Positions 53,899 through 63,846 are shown, counted from the stretch's first letter. The stretch: DNA of 64,000 nucleotides from Armatimonadota bacterium (GCA_023474015.1 JAMCYN010000080.1:4509-68508); one strand, 5' to 3'. Numbers and translations: made by a program. The notes: generated by a model from the sequence alone, not told the origin.

Positions 53899-54276
53899 AT
53901 GGAGTATTATCCGGACTTTAACGATGATGACGAGGGCGGCCTTGTAAGGCTCAGCCGCGTTAGATACCAATTGTCGGAAGGCCAGCCTGATGCGATGGGC
54001 TGGCGAGTCGCTGATTCGGAAGGCGTCGAGTTCGGGACGGTATCGGACCTCCTGGCCGATATCGCCACCGGGCAAATCATATTCGCCGCCGTGACCAATG
54101 CGGACACCGGCAAGACGACTCTGATCCCCGTCGAAGGCATGTATCTCGACGTCACGGACAGCATGGTGGTGGTCCCGGCTCGAGAATCGGAGGTCGGACG
54201 CTGCCCGGAGTTCACCGAGGATACCATCGATGTGATGCCCTATGTTGAATACTGGTTGAGGCTGGCGGCGGCGTAG
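53899..54276 (+). CDS. PRC-barrel domain protein
   Basis: 125 residues from the ATG at 53899, after GAGGGTAGG. An acidic N-terminus (YYPDFNDDDEGG) precedes a PRC-barrel-like domain with GWRVADSEGVEFGTVSDLLA, IIFAAVTNAD and TTLIPVEGMYLDVTDSMVVV. PRC barrels occur in RimM and in photosynthetic or stress proteins. This stand-alone type is poorly understood. It is transcribed alone, divergent from the phosphatase. Confidence 0.72.
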   Translation: MEYYPDFNDDDEGGLVRLSRVRYQLSEGQPDAMGWRVADSEGVEFGTVSDLLADIATGQIIFAAVTNADTGKTTLIPVEGMYLDVTDSMVVVPARESEVGRCPEFTEDTIDVMPYVEYWLRLAAA

Positions 54277-54283
54277 GCAAAGC

Positions 54284-54332
54284 GGGTTGTGCGTTGTGGG
54301 TTCCCTAACTCACAACGCACAACCCACAACTC
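54284..54332. repeat. Heptamer-period inverted repeat
   Basis: Left GGGTTGT, GCGTTGT, GGGTTCC. Right CTAACTC, ACAACGC, ACAACCC, ACAACTC. A perfect 15-base stem joins 54284-54298 and 54311-54325. It also could end transcription of the PRC gene. Confidence 0.85.
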
Positions 54333-54507
54333 AGAACTTCCGCTCAGTCGCCCCCGAGCCCTGAGCCGATTACTCCCGCATCCCGATACTATAATCATGC
54401 AGTGTAGAGTGAACATCCGTCGAGAGAAGTCGACTGGTGACTTTGCCTGGTGTACACAGGCGCATTCCATGGAATGATATACCAGTATAGTACGTAGGAG
54501 CGGGAGA

Positions 54508-54963
54508 ATGAGAGTAATTAAATCAAGGCGCGGAACAGGGCTTGTCGACGTGATGGTCACCATGTTCCTGTTCGCGGTGGCGGGAATCGTGTTCGCCGCG
54601 TCATTCCCCACCGGCTTTAGAACGACAAGACAGGCGCAGGAATACAAGATAGCCTCGGCCATTGCCCAGAAGAAGGTTGAGCAACTGCGCGCGATGAACT
54701 ACGAGTCCCTGACCTTTACCCTTATGCTCTCCGCGGGTGTGATAGACTCCACCCCCGGCGCCTCCCCATACTCGTTTACAACCACTGACGGGCTTGCGAG
54801 CCAGTTGACCGACGGCACGGGCTCGATTTACGTCTCGAACCAATCGAGCGATGTAAAGCGCGTAAGGGTAGTCGTCTCCTGGCATGGCGTCAACGATGAG
54901 AACCCCCGTTTGTTCGAGGTCAATGCCCTGTTCGCGGATAAGCGCACCAGGAAGATGAACTAG
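54508..54963 (+). CDS. Type IV pilin-like/pseudopilin protein 1
   Basis: 151 residues. The N-terminus IKSRRGTGLVDVMVTMFLFA resembles a prepilin leader and hydrophobic helix, although the usual GFTLIE is degenerate (GLVDVM). An exported domain follows with TTRQAQEYKIASAIAQKKVE and VRVVVSWHGVNDE. Such minor pseudopilins (GspI/PilV-like) prime pilus or type II secretion fibres. First gene of a three-gene cluster. Confidence 0.72.
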   Translation: MRVIKSRRGTGLVDVMVTMFLFAVAGIVFAASFPTGFRTTRQAQEYKIASAIAQKKVEQLRAMNYESLTFTLMLSAGVIDSTPGASPYSFTTTDGLASQLTDGTGSIYVSNQSSDVKRVRVVVSWHGVNDENPRLFEVNALFADKRTRKMN

Positions 54964-54972
54964 GAGCGGACC

Positions 54973-55488
54973 ATGAAGATTATGCGCCGGAAAAAGGGAT
55001 TTACGATCATTGAGATGCTGATCTCCAGCATAATTCTTGCCCTCGTGTGCGTGGGGGTAGGGGCGCTGATTAGCCATGCGGCTCGCGGGTGGAGTTCGGG
55101 GACGAGCAGCGACTACGCCACTACCTCGGCCACGCTGGCGCTTCAGAAACTGTGCTATGAAATCCGTGATGCGCGTTCGGCTACCGTTTCCTCGGGCACT
55201 CTCACGGTCACATTCCCCAACAAGTTGGTGGACACGGGCACCGGGGAAGTGATCTATGATTCGTCAAGCAGCAGTGCGACCACCCGGTCCTACTACCTCT
55301 CGAACGGTAAACTGATGAGGCAGGTAGGCGGCGTGGCAAGCGTGTTCGCGGACTGCATCTCCTCGGTCACGTTCGGGGCTTCCGGAGGGTCGGTCAATGT
55401 GACACTTACCGCCGATGAACAGGTCGGCATGAGCACCAGTGAGAAGCAAGTGACAGGGAAGATCAGTTTACGGAATTTCCGGAGTTAG
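54973..55488 (+). CDS. Type IV pilin-like/pseudopilin protein 2 (GspJ/PilW-like)
   Basis: 171 residues. A clear prepilin site RRKKGFTIIEMLISSIILAL with Glu5. The body includes TLALQKLCYEIRDARSATVS and RSYYLSNGKLMRQVGGVASV, close to GspJ/PilW minor pilins. It lies nine bases after pseudopilin 1. A prepilin peptidase is needed but is not in the window. Confidence 0.85.
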   Translation: MKIMRRKKGFTIIEMLISSIILALVCVGVGALISHAARGWSSGTSSDYATTSATLALQKLCYEIRDARSATVSSGTLTVTFPNKLVDTGTGEVIYDSSSSSATTRSYYLSNGKLMRQVGGVASVFADCISSVTFGASGGSVNVTLTADEQVGMSTSEKQVTGKISLRNFRS

Positions 55489-55495
55489 GTGGCTT

Positions 55496-57193
55496 ATGTT
55501 GAAGTTTAACGCCTTACATAATCGTCGCGGGGCAGGGATGATAATCGGGTTCTTCGCCATTATGATCGTCTTCGCCCTCGGCGTTTCGTTTCTGTCCGTG
55601 GCCAGTTCGTCAATCCTGACCTCGAAGCGCGAGACCCTGCGGGTGCGCGCTCTGTCGTGCGCCGAGTCCGGGCTGGACCAGGCGATTTCCTATCTGATGA
55701 GCGGCGGGCCGAACGGCGAAACCAACGGCGAGTGGCGCACATCTCATCCCTCCGCCGACCCGGACGATCACAGTGGCGATACGTGGCAGACCGGCACTCT
55801 CGGCACGGGTGAGACCTACACGATATGCGCCCGCAGCGGAAGCGGCATCACGAGCGGCAAGATCGTTGTAACCTGCTTCGGAACGGTTTCAGAGGGCGGG
55901 GTCACCATGTCACGTGCGATCAAGGCCGTGCTGAACGTCCGCAAGGAAAACGTGAACGTCTGGAGCAACGCCATATTCGGTGGTGTCGGCCAGGCGGGCA
56001 AGAGTATAAACGGCAATGTAAAAATCCGTGGCTCGGTGCATCTGTTGGGCGACGGCGAGAGCTACACCGACCTTGACAGCGACGGTCACTGGGACGCCAG
56101 GGAGCCACTCATCGACACGAACGGCAACGGCAAGTGGGACCTGGGTGAATCCTATGCCGACACTGACGGCGACGGCCACTGGGACGACGTCGAGCCTTTT
56201 CAGGATGTAAACGGCAACGGCACCCGAGACCCAGCGCTTACGGTTACAGACCTGGCCGAGGAGATTTCGGGCAACGCCAACATGGGCAACAACTATGGAG
56301 ACATGGCCGCGGACCTGCGAAGCAGGGTTCCTGATCCTCCCACGACCACGTTCGGCGGGGAGACGGTCGAGTCCCTGAGCGCGAAGCTCCGCGTCAAGCA
56401 TGGCAAGGTGAACATATCCGGCTCGGCGACTGTCGGCAATCCCAATCAGCCCGGCGATGGGCTGAGTATTAAGGAAACAATGGACGGCGCCTATGTAAGC
56501 GACGGCTTCGGCGGGACCGCCGGCTCCGGGAGCGTGTACGCCGACAACGGGTATTCGAACGGCTATGATCTGGGTGATGGCGTCGTCACGATGCCCCTGC
56601 TCACCTACGGCGAATACAAGTCTTATGACAACTACCTGGATTACCTTAAGGCGAGTGCAACCGTCTACAGTGGAAACCTGACTGTAAGGAAGGGAACGGC
56701 ATTCAGCATTTCCGGTCCCAATGGAACCCTGGCGATCGATGTGGCGGGAAATATGACCGTCAGCGGCATCGTCTACGTGACCGGAAGCGTGACCTTTGGC
56801 GACGCGAAGACTCGTCTAATATACAGCGGCAGCGGCACGGTTGTGACCCCGCAAACTGCCTACGTCCACTGCGACCTGCTGCCGAATACTAAGTTCGCCA
56901 CCGGCGATACGTTGGGCCTGATCGCCGGCGACAAGATTGAGCTCGCGACCGGCGGCGGCGACGCTCAGCTCACCATGGCCATCGCAATGTACGCGCAGCA
57001 TAAGATCATCTCGAACAAGCAGTCGCAGATTGCCGGCACAATGGTCACCAGCTACTTCTCGATGGCCAACGTTCCAAGCCTCTATCAGGTTCCCGAACTT
57101 GCGAACCACTTGCCACCGGGAATGCCGGGGGCAGACCCGATCTATATTGCCACTATCTCGACCGAGAGCTGGGAAGAGATACGGGTCCCGTAG
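55496..57193 (+). CDS. PilX-like surface protein with four calcium-binding-like loops
   Basis: 565 residues. N-terminal hydrophobic segment (AGMIIGFFAIMIVFALGVSF) as in PilX N-terminal proteins, then CAESGLDQAISYLM. Around residues 190-245 are four repeats of an EF-hand/dockerin-like loop: DLDSDGHWD, DTNGNGKWD, DTDGDGHWD, DVNGNGTRD. The rest is beta-rich with repeated short G-x-V-T units (GNMTVSGIVYVTGSVTFGDA). Placed last in the pseudopilin cluster, it may cap the fibre and respond to calcium. That role is inferred. Confidence 0.75.
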   Translation: MLKFNALHNRRGAGMIIGFFAIMIVFALGVSFLSVASSSILTSKRETLRVRALSCAESGLDQAISYLMSGGPNGETNGEWRTSHPSADPDDHSGDTWQTGTLGTGETYTICARSGSGITSGKIVVTCFGTVSEGGVTMSRAIKAVLNVRKENVNVWSNAIFGGVGQAGKSINGNVKIRGSVHLLGDGESYTDLDSDGHWDAREPLIDTNGNGKWDLGESYADTDGDGHWDDVEPFQDVNGNGTRDPALTVTDLAEEISGNANMGNNYGDMAADLRSRVPDPPTTTFGGETVESLSAKLRVKHGKVNISGSATVGNPNQPGDGLSIKETMDGAYVSDGFGGTAGSGSVYADNGYSNGYDLGDGVVTMPLLTYGEYKSYDNYLDYLKASATVYSGNLTVRKGTAFSISGPNGTLAIDVAGNMTVSGIVYVTGSVTFGDAKTRLIYSGSGTVVTPQTAYVHCDLLPNTKFATGDTLGLIAGDKIELATGGGDAQLTMAIAMYAQHKIISNKQSQIAGTMVTSYFSMANVPSLYQVPELANHLPPGMPGADPIYIATISTESWEEIRVP

Positions 57194-57273
57194 CAGCACA
57201 TCCCTTTCGTGTTTTTCGCCTTTCGGGTGCTGTCCATCTCCGTGGCCCCTGGTTTCTGCACGAAGCTATAAAT

Positions 57274-57404
57274 CTTGTCATTCTGAGCCGAAGGCGAAGA
57301 ATCTGCTTTGAACCCTTCATGGTAATCCATGCATTCGGTGCAAAGCGGATGCTTCGCTATGCTCAGCATGACAAGATTGCAGCGTTCGTGCGAAAGCCGG
57401 CACG
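57274..57404. repeat. Dispersed repeat A, copy 3
   Basis: CTTGTCATTCTGAGCCGAAG to CTCAGCATGACAAG (57375), then a TTCGTGCGAAAGCCGGCAC flank. It occupies much of the 354-bp gap 57194-57547, whose remainder shows only a TTGACG-type -35 near 57487. Confidence 0.75.
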
Positions 57405-57547
57405 GCGTCACGCTATATCTGGGCAGCATCCGCTTTCGCGATTAGATAGCTACCGATCGGCATCACCCTCTCTCGAATTATCCAGCTTGACGCATCCAGG
57501 TAAGGTAATGTACCTTAGATACATCTTCATTGAGGAGCTGATAAACG

Positions 57548-58753
57548 ATGCGTCGATCAATACTGCTTATCATCCTTGCCACTCTGTTTCTCTCGCCTTT
57601 CTCGATCCTCGCCGCCGATTGGCCGTTCTACCGCGGCTTGGGCGCGAACGGGATGTCATCGGAGAAGGTAACCAATAAGAACTGGAACCAGTCCAAGCCT
57701 GGAATACTGTGGAAGGTCGCTATGGGCGACGACGGCTACGCGGGGCCGTCGGTGGCCGGCGGGAAGGTCTTCATCGTCGATCACAAAGGCAAGAACGACA
57801 TCGTCCGCGCCATCGACATCAACACCGGTAAGGACGTATGGCGGTATACCTACGAAGATGCCGAAAAGTCTAACTATGGCTTTACCCGGTGCACGCCCGT
57901 TGTCGATAGGGGCAGGGTGTATACCATCAGCCGGCTTGGGACGGTTAACTGCCTGGACGTGAAGAGCGGCAAGAAGATATGGTCCCGCAATATCTGTAAG
58001 GATTTCAACGGAGTGAGGCCCCAGTGGGACTACTCGATGTCCGCGCTTATAGACGGCAATAGGCTGATAGTGATGCCTGGCGGTCCGGACGCGTCGGTCG
58101 CCGCGCTGGACAAAACCACCGGCAAGACCCTTTGGCGGGGCGGAGGCAGCGATTTGCCAGGCTATGCGACCCCGGTTCTCGCGACCATCGAGGGCAAACG
58201 GCAGTATATTGCGTTCATGGGGACTAGCATATTTTCCGTCGATGCGGCGAACGGCGCCCTGCTTTGGAGTTATCCCTGGAAGTCGGGCTATGATATCAAC
58301 GCGGCCCAGCCGATTGTGTTAGGCAACAACGTGTTCGCGAGCAGCGCCTACGGTCACGGCTGCGCCCTGCTGGATGTCTCGGGCAACCAAGCGAGGGCGG
58401 TTTGGGAGAACAAAGAATTGGCGGCCCGTTTTAGCTCTCCCATTCTTTACCAGGGCAATGTCTACGGCACCGAGGACCCCGGAAATTTTGTCTGCCTTGA
58501 CCCCAGGACGGGCAAGGTCAACTGGAAGCAGCCCGGCTTCGAGTGGGGCGGCCTGATCGGCATCGATGGTACCGCGCTAGTGTTCGATGGGAAAAGCGGC
58601 GATCTGGTGATGGTCAAGCTGACTCCGGAGAAGTATCAGGAACTGGGGCGGTTTACTCCGCTCGGCGGTCAAAGCTGGACCGCGCCGATTGTCTCCAACG
58701 GCAAGCTGATAGTCCGAAACAAGACAGCTCTGGCTTGCTTTAATCTTAAGTAG
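57548..58753 (+). CDS. Secreted PQQ-type beta-propeller protein
   Basis: 401 residues, GAGGAG before the ATG. Signal peptide RSILLIILATLFLSPFSILA. Repeated blades of the PQQ/quinoprotein-like propeller are visible: GKVFIVDHKGKNDIVRAIDI, GKDVWRYTYED, GRVYTISRLGTVNCLDVKSG and GNVYGTEDPGNFVCLDPRTG. Most such proteins bind no cofactor and serve as scaffolds (BamB-like), though some are alcohol dehydrogenases. No heme or Cys-pair site for PQQ was seen. Confidence 0.85.
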   Translation: MRRSILLIILATLFLSPFSILAADWPFYRGLGANGMSSEKVTNKNWNQSKPGILWKVAMGDDGYAGPSVAGGKVFIVDHKGKNDIVRAIDINTGKDVWRYTYEDAEKSNYGFTRCTPVVDRGRVYTISRLGTVNCLDVKSGKKIWSRNICKDFNGVRPQWDYSMSALIDGNRLIVMPGGPDASVAALDKTTGKTLWRGGGSDLPGYATPVLATIEGKRQYIAFMGTSIFSVDAANGALLWSYPWKSGYDINAAQPIVLGNNVFASSAYGHGCALLDVSGNQARAVWENKELAARFSSPILYQGNVYGTEDPGNFVCLDPRTGKVNWKQPGFEWGGLIGIDGTALVFDGKSGDLVMVKLTPEKYQELGRFTPLGGQSWTAPIVSNGKLIVRNKTALACFNLK

Positions 58754-58811
58754 AGTCAAGTAAGTGTTTTCGTGCCTAAGTCCCTGCCTGCAATGGCCGA
58801 ACGGACTATGC

Positions 58812-60686
58812 TCAGAATCGCAAGCTTCCGAACCTGTCCGGGCTGTGGAAGCTGCCGTAGGGAACCGCCCACGTGAGGTATTCAACCACGCCTGAGGTGG
58901 TTCGATTTCGGGTGAGGTTCACGGCCCAGGTGTCCCCGAGGGTGGGGAGCGGCGCGCCCAGGATTGTAAACGGGACCGCGATCTCGGTGGTCCAACCGGT
59001 CGTGTCGAGCTTGCTGGCGGTGGCCCAGTCACCATTCCAGGTTACATTGAAGACCTTCTGGTCGAATCGCGTGCCCAGGGTGTTCGTCGAGAGATGGTAG
59101 TAGTCGGCGCGTTTGCCCGTGGGATCGATGAAAACCTCCACGGAGTCGTCGTAGAAGGTGGGGCCGTCGCGCTTGGTTACCATCGCCTTTATCTTGCTCA
59201 TGTCCGGCTCGAAGCATTCGAATGCGATGTAAAGGCTCTCGTCGTCATAAGTCAGCATGGCGGCGGTTTTCACTGGGGCCGGCTCGCCGGTCGGGGTATA
59301 ACCCAGCTCGACCTTTGCGGCGGATTGCCATGCCGCGTCGTTCAGGCTGCCGTCGATGGTGATCCGGCTGGACGCTTTCGGGACGGCCACCGACGGCAGC
59401 GGGACCACATACTCAGGCAGTTTGAGTGGGAGTTTTGTCGGCGGGATGTATGGGATGGCGGCTGCCTGGTACGCCTCGAAGTCAAGCAGGTTGGCTGCTC
59501 TGGCTCGATAGTACTCCCCAAGCTCGGTCTCTCCGGCGCACTTGCCGGCTTTTGCCAAGGCCTCGCTTGTGCACCTGAACGGAAGAGACGCCGGGCGCGC
59601 GTACGGCCCCTCGATAAGCTCTGACTCCAGCGGGACTTTATAGTGTGAAGAAGCGAACAGCGCCTGGCCATCCGCCATGTTTTTGCGAGCTATGCCGATC
59701 TGGCGGACGGTCTGGTCCGGAGCGTTTTGCTGCATGTGCAGGCCGATGCCGGGGGCAATGATCACCTTGTTGTCTACGCCGCTCCTGTCGGCGGCCACAA
59801 GCCGTTCGAACGTCTGGTCGTTGCTCGTGTAGGCCATCGGGGTCACGAAGGTCACCCACTTGTTGGCGGCCCAGTTGCCCCAGTTCTGCATTAGGTTGAG
59901 CCGGGCGATGCCGGGGTCGGAGCCGACCGCCGCCGAGATTTTCACCCACGGCTTGATCGAGCGCGTCTGAAGAGCGATTCTCTGGACGAACGTGTTGATC
60001 TGCCGCTCGCGGAACTTCATCCACTCGATCTGATTGAACGAGAGGCGGTCGATATCCATGGGGTCGATGCCGTATTGCCGCTTGAACGTCTCTCGGGAGG
60101 TGTCGCAGTAGCCGTAGGGGATAGGCGATTCGACCTCATATCGAACGTAGTCCAAGTGCAGCCCGTCAACGTTGTAGTTGCTCACAAGCTCGGCGAACAG
60201 GCAGGCGAGAAAATCGCGCGCGGCGGGCACACTGGGGCTTATCCACAGGCCGCCGTTGGGCGAAAGCTCCCGGCCGTTCTTGCCGAGTTCGGCCCAGTCG
60301 GGATGGGCGGTGAGAATGGCTCCTCGGTCTCCAGCATATCCGGCCCTGAAAACCCAGACCCAGGGGTGGACCTCCATCCCGAGCTTGTGCGCCTCGTCGA
60401 TCATCGGCGGAAGCGGGTCAATCGCCTCGGCGAATCGAGGGTCGCGCGCGATCAGCTTGCTCGGGTAGACCGTATACCCCCTCGCGACTACCTCCGGCAG
60501 CAGCAGGTTCAGGTTAGCCTTACGGTAGGCGCGCACCAGGTCGCGGATGCCCTTATCGGTCCTGGGAATGGCGTCGGCGTTGATCCAGATTGCCCGCAAC
60601 TCCACCGGCAGGTCCAGCTTCGTGTAGTCGATCTCAGCCGTGGTGGGCACGGCGAGGGTGAGAAGTATCAGAATCCATTTGAGCAT
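58812..60686 (-). CDS. Secreted GH10-like (DUF187) glycoside hydrolase with C-terminal CBM9-like domain
   Basis: 624 residues from the ATG at 60686 (GGGAG upstream). Signal peptide LKWILILLTLAVPTTA. The catalytic TIM barrel (about 30-340) shows ELRAIWINADAIPRT, LNLLLPEVVARGYTVYPS, MEVHPWVWVFRAGY, VDGLHLDYVRY and FVTPMAYTSND, matching DUF187 (GHL10). The C-terminal 170 residues (ITIDGSLNDAAWQSA, YDDESLYIAFECFEPD) are like family 9 carbohydrate-binding modules. It probably cleaves a polysaccharide outside the cytoplasm. Same strand as the next large hydrolase. Confidence 0.88.
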   Translation of the reverse strand: MLKWILILLTLAVPTTAEIDYTKLDLPVELRAIWINADAIPRTDKGIRDLVRAYRKANLNLLLPEVVARGYTVYPSKLIARDPRFAEAIDPLPPMIDEAHKLGMEVHPWVWVFRAGYAGDRGAILTAHPDWAELGKNGRELSPNGGLWISPSVPAARDFLACLFAELVSNYNVDGLHLDYVRYEVESPIPYGYCDTSRETFKRQYGIDPMDIDRLSFNQIEWMKFRERQINTFVQRIALQTRSIKPWVKISAAVGSDPGIARLNLMQNWGNWAANKWVTFVTPMAYTSNDQTFERLVAADRSGVDNKVIIAPGIGLHMQQNAPDQTVRQIGIARKNMADGQALFASSHYKVPLESELIEGPYARPASLPFRCTSEALAKAGKCAGETELGEYYRARAANLLDFEAYQAAAIPYIPPTKLPLKLPEYVVPLPSVAVPKASSRITIDGSLNDAAWQSAAKVELGYTPTGEPAPVKTAAMLTYDDESLYIAFECFEPDMSKIKAMVTKRDGPTFYDDSVEVFIDPTGKRADYYHLSTNTLGTRFDQKVFNVTWNGDWATASKLDTTGWTTEIAVPFTILGAPLPTLGDTWAVNLTRNRTTSGVVEYLTWAVPYGSFHSPDRFGSLRF

Positions 60687-60896
60687 AAGCCAATCTCCCG
60701 GCCCAATATAGCACCTTGCTGATCGGTGCGTCAATCGAGAGGGGGTGGAGCATCCAATTTGATCGCGTGCTCATCGACAATCCGGAGCAGATCGCGGAGA
60801 TCGCACGTGTTCCATTGGCCGTGAATGCGCAATTGTGTCTGATTGCGCAGGTTGTTGTGTGGATCCCTGCAATAACAACAATGAGCCTGCAGATGC

Positions 60897-63734
60897 TCAC
60901 TGACCAGCATCCGCTGCCCAGATAGAGTTGCAAGGCTTGCCCTCGCTAACCACTGAGACATACGCACGCACGCTGACCTCACTATCGACTGCCGCGTCGA
61001 ATCGCACATTGTTGAGGCCATTTGTCAGCACCGGCGCGTCCCCCTCCGGCTTGATCTCGCGGATCAGCTCGTGCTGCCGACCGTAGAGCTTGCAGTCCGT
61101 CACCGAGTTGAACTCGATATAGCAGCCACTTTCGAGGTCAATGGGGAAGGTGATCGTCCTGCCCCCGATGGTCACCGATGGGTTGTGCAGCTTCTCGCTG
61201 GCGAGCGGCAGAGCCTTGATCGGAGAAAGATAACAGGTGACCGTCTTGCCCTGGGGGATGTTGTTATACCATAGGCTGAGCGATTCGATGGCGCCGAAGT
61301 TGACCGACTCCCGGTAGATCGGGTAGTCCTCCCCATAGGGCCAAGAGTAGTTGGCCCAGCGCTCACCTTCCGGTTCGATCAGCTCGAAGTACCGCCAGCC
61401 AGTGAAATCGACTGTGATATAGTGCTCTCCGATACCCCAACTGATATGGGGAGGCCCGGTCAGTTGGAGGTTCAGCAACTCTCCTTGCCCGTCGCCGTAG
61501 ACCCAAACGCCGAGCGCCTGACTCTTGCCGATGTCGAGAGTCGGAGTGAACCGCTTGCCGACCTTTGCCCAGGAAGCGCGCTGTGCTGCCTTCTCGTTCG
61601 TGGCAGTGAACCGCCCACTCGTCGCCCCGGACTTCACCTGCTCAGTCGACGGCTGAAGATCCACGGTCAGACCGTCTTGAGCGGCGCGGTCACCGAATTC
61701 CGCGGAGTCTCGAAAATCCGCCAACGTCATGCTTCCCAAGGAGTCGTGGGCGGCGGACATAAGGGCTTGGATGCGCAGCCGCGCCGGTTGCCTCTCGAAC
61801 TTGTTCCGCACCTGCCAGACGTTGCTCCATCCGTCGATCCCCTCGACTTTGTGCTTGTCATGCCGAATGGGCTTGAACTGCCAGTTTCCTTCTTCATCAT
61901 CCGACAGCGTAAACTCTGCCCCGGGCTTCCGAAGCTTGGCCTTTACCTTCTCCGACACTTTGCCTGAGTAACGCAGATCCTCATATCGCTTGAAGATGGT
62001 CTCGTAGCAAGGTACACCTGGGGTTATCCCCATGAGCGAGAGTCCGGAATCAGTAGCCAGAGCCTTGCAGCAGAGGTACTCGATGTCGTCCGTGAACGTC
62101 GGCTCACCCTGAGAACCGCTCCACGCACGGAGAGCCCACCACCCCAACTGGGACGGCAGGAACCAGCGCCGGTTACTCGCGTTCCCCGCGCTGTGACTGT
62201 CGATGTAGCGTTTGTAGCTCCTCGTTGGGTGGTCGGTAGCTCCTATGCGGCCGCGGACGTACCACATGTGATGGCGAAAGATACTCATCTCCATCGCCGC
62301 CGGCCTCTTTAGCCGTTTCGCCAGCTCGAATACAAACTTCGGCCCGTAGTGCCAGTCGTTCTCCGGACCTCCCAGGATATCTGCCCCATCCAGCGCATCG
62401 AGGTAGATCATGTCGAAGCCGCACTCGTTGTAGGCATCCGCCGTCTTAGCCGCAACCTCCGCCAGCAGCGTCGAATCGCCATCGGGAGCGAACAACCCGA
62501 AACACTCCTTGAGATGGTACACCTTGGCTCCCTTGGCATGGGCCACCGGCTTTGTCCCGCATGCGCCGCGCGCACATCCAGTGAAGACGTACGGTGGATC
62601 CTTCGAAATGCCAGTGTATTCAATAAGCTCGTCGTCGATCTGCAGCGTGAGACTGTTTCGGGCTAAGTACCCTATAGTCGTGGACATGTCTTTTGTCGGC
62701 TCCACAACCGGCACGCTTGACGCTTCCGCGGTGACTGGCTCAGCCAAGGTGAACGAGGCGTCCTTTCCGAGGCGAGGGTCGGGTACCGGAGTAACCCAGG
62801 GACATCTCTTGTCGATAAAGAAGGAATAGGTGTGGAGACCGGCCTTGATGCCGGCCTTGTGAAGCTTGTCGATGACGGCATTCAGACTGTCGAAGCCACG
62901 TGGGTACATGCCCCTGTTGGGGTCGCAGTCCCCAAACCGGAATGACCTGCCTCCGTGGAAATTCAACTGGTTGAACCCCAGGCTCTTGATGAGCTTGATC
63001 CAGTCGTCAACGGTTTTCTCCGTCACGTCGCCGAAGTTGAAGAGGTAGGATCCCCGGTTGATCTCGGCATCGAACGCCCACGGCCCTCCGATGCTAGAAT
63101 GCGGCAGGTCTTTTGCCGAGCTCACGACCTCCTTCATCACATTCCGAAGCTTCTCCTGTGGACAGCCGATGATCGCCACCTTCGCCCCGGCGAAGCCGAA
63201 CCTGGGGTAACAGGTCGCCGTCAGCCGGTTCATCGGGCCGGGAATCTCGACTATCTTGGTCTGAAGGTTCAGCGCCAGCACGCAGGCCGCATAGGGATCT
63301 TTAGGCGATCCGGAAAGCGTGAGGGGCAGATCGATGAAAGTCAGCTCGGCGGCATTCTCACCACTGACCGACAGAACTTCCAACACAAAATACCGCTTCT
63401 TCGCTGTCATCTTCAGGATGGCGCTGATGCCCGATTCGCCGAACCGCACGTTGATTCTGCCTTCAGAGTACGACACGGACGAGGCAGCATATTCCTTACC
63501 GGCTTTCTTCACTCTGCTAAACGGAAAACCCTGGGTGCAGTAATCCTTGTCTGTCAGCTTATCAAAAAAATGCAGATTCTTGCCATCCGCACCGACGGAC
63601 CATCTGGCACAGGAGTTCGCAACGTCGAAACCCGTACTACCTCTACCGGCGGCAAACGTGCTGGCGGAAAGCAAGACAGCCAGAAACAACAGAGCGAACG
63701 AGAGTCTGATGTAGATTGTCTTTGGCCTACGCAT
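60897..63734 (-). CDS. Large secreted TIM-barrel glycoside-hydrolase-like protein
   Basis: 945 residues from the ATG at 63734. GAGGAGAAGGAGG lies just upstream, and the promoter at 63775-63804 excludes earlier starts. Signal peptide YIRLSFALLFLAVLLSASTF. An N-terminal beta domain leads to a barrel with WIKLIKSLGFNQLNFHGG, AGIKAGLHTYSFFIDKRCPW and GFDMIYLDALDGAD, where paired Asp residues could be catalytic. C-terminal jellyroll-like parts follow (GVWVYGDGQGELLNL, DFTGWRYFEL). It resembles alpha-galactosidase-superfamily proteins but no family is certain. The 210-bp gap 60687-60896 to the next gene shows an open frame without support. Confidence 0.78.
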   Translation of the reverse strand: MRRPKTIYIRLSFALLFLAVLLSASTFAAGRGSTGFDVANSCARWSVGADGKNLHFFDKLTDKDYCTQGFPFSRVKKAGKEYAASSVSYSEGRINVRFGESGISAILKMTAKKRYFVLEVLSVSGENAAELTFIDLPLTLSGSPKDPYAACVLALNLQTKIVEIPGPMNRLTATCYPRFGFAGAKVAIIGCPQEKLRNVMKEVVSSAKDLPHSSIGGPWAFDAEINRGSYLFNFGDVTEKTVDDWIKLIKSLGFNQLNFHGGRSFRFGDCDPNRGMYPRGFDSLNAVIDKLHKAGIKAGLHTYSFFIDKRCPWVTPVPDPRLGKDASFTLAEPVTAEASSVPVVEPTKDMSTTIGYLARNSLTLQIDDELIEYTGISKDPPYVFTGCARGACGTKPVAHAKGAKVYHLKECFGLFAPDGDSTLLAEVAAKTADAYNECGFDMIYLDALDGADILGGPENDWHYGPKFVFELAKRLKRPAAMEMSIFRHHMWYVRGRIGATDHPTRSYKRYIDSHSAGNASNRRWFLPSQLGWWALRAWSGSQGEPTFTDDIEYLCCKALATDSGLSLMGITPGVPCYETIFKRYEDLRYSGKVSEKVKAKLRKPGAEFTLSDDEEGNWQFKPIRHDKHKVEGIDGWSNVWQVRNKFERQPARLRIQALMSAAHDSLGSMTLADFRDSAEFGDRAAQDGLTVDLQPSTEQVKSGATSGRFTATNEKAAQRASWAKVGKRFTPTLDIGKSQALGVWVYGDGQGELLNLQLTGPPHISWGIGEHYITVDFTGWRYFELIEPEGERWANYSWPYGEDYPIYRESVNFGAIESLSLWYNNIPQGKTVTCYLSPIKALPLASEKLHNPSVTIGGRTITFPIDLESGCYIEFNSVTDCKLYGRQHELIREIKPEGDAPVLTNGLNNVRFDAAVDSEVSVRAYVSVVSEGKPCNSIWAADAGQ

Positions 63735-63774
63735 AGCCTCCTTCTCCTCACACGAACAGTAAGTATTCTCGTCC

Positions 63775-63804
63775 ATATTATGCTCCTGCATTCATGCTTG
63801 TCAA
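63775..63804 (-). promoter_or_regulatory. Predicted promoter for the 945-residue hydrolase
   Basis: Reverse strand reads TTGACA, 18 bases, TAATAT. The start would be near 63768, giving a leader of about 34 bases. Confidence 0.6.
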
Positions 63805-63846
63805 GTGCGCACCACGGAGATGTACTTGCCGAGCGATAATGTCCCC

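Noticed and set aside
31862..54332. Heptamer arrays considered as CRISPR arrays
   Set aside because: Repeats are seven bases, degenerate and without spacers; no cas gene is present.
60731..61021. Frame with CCYCRDPHNN and NTCDLRDLLRIVDEH opposite or past the large hydrolase stop
   Set aside because: Half of it overlaps the hydrolase in another frame, no start signal was found and no family is recognised.
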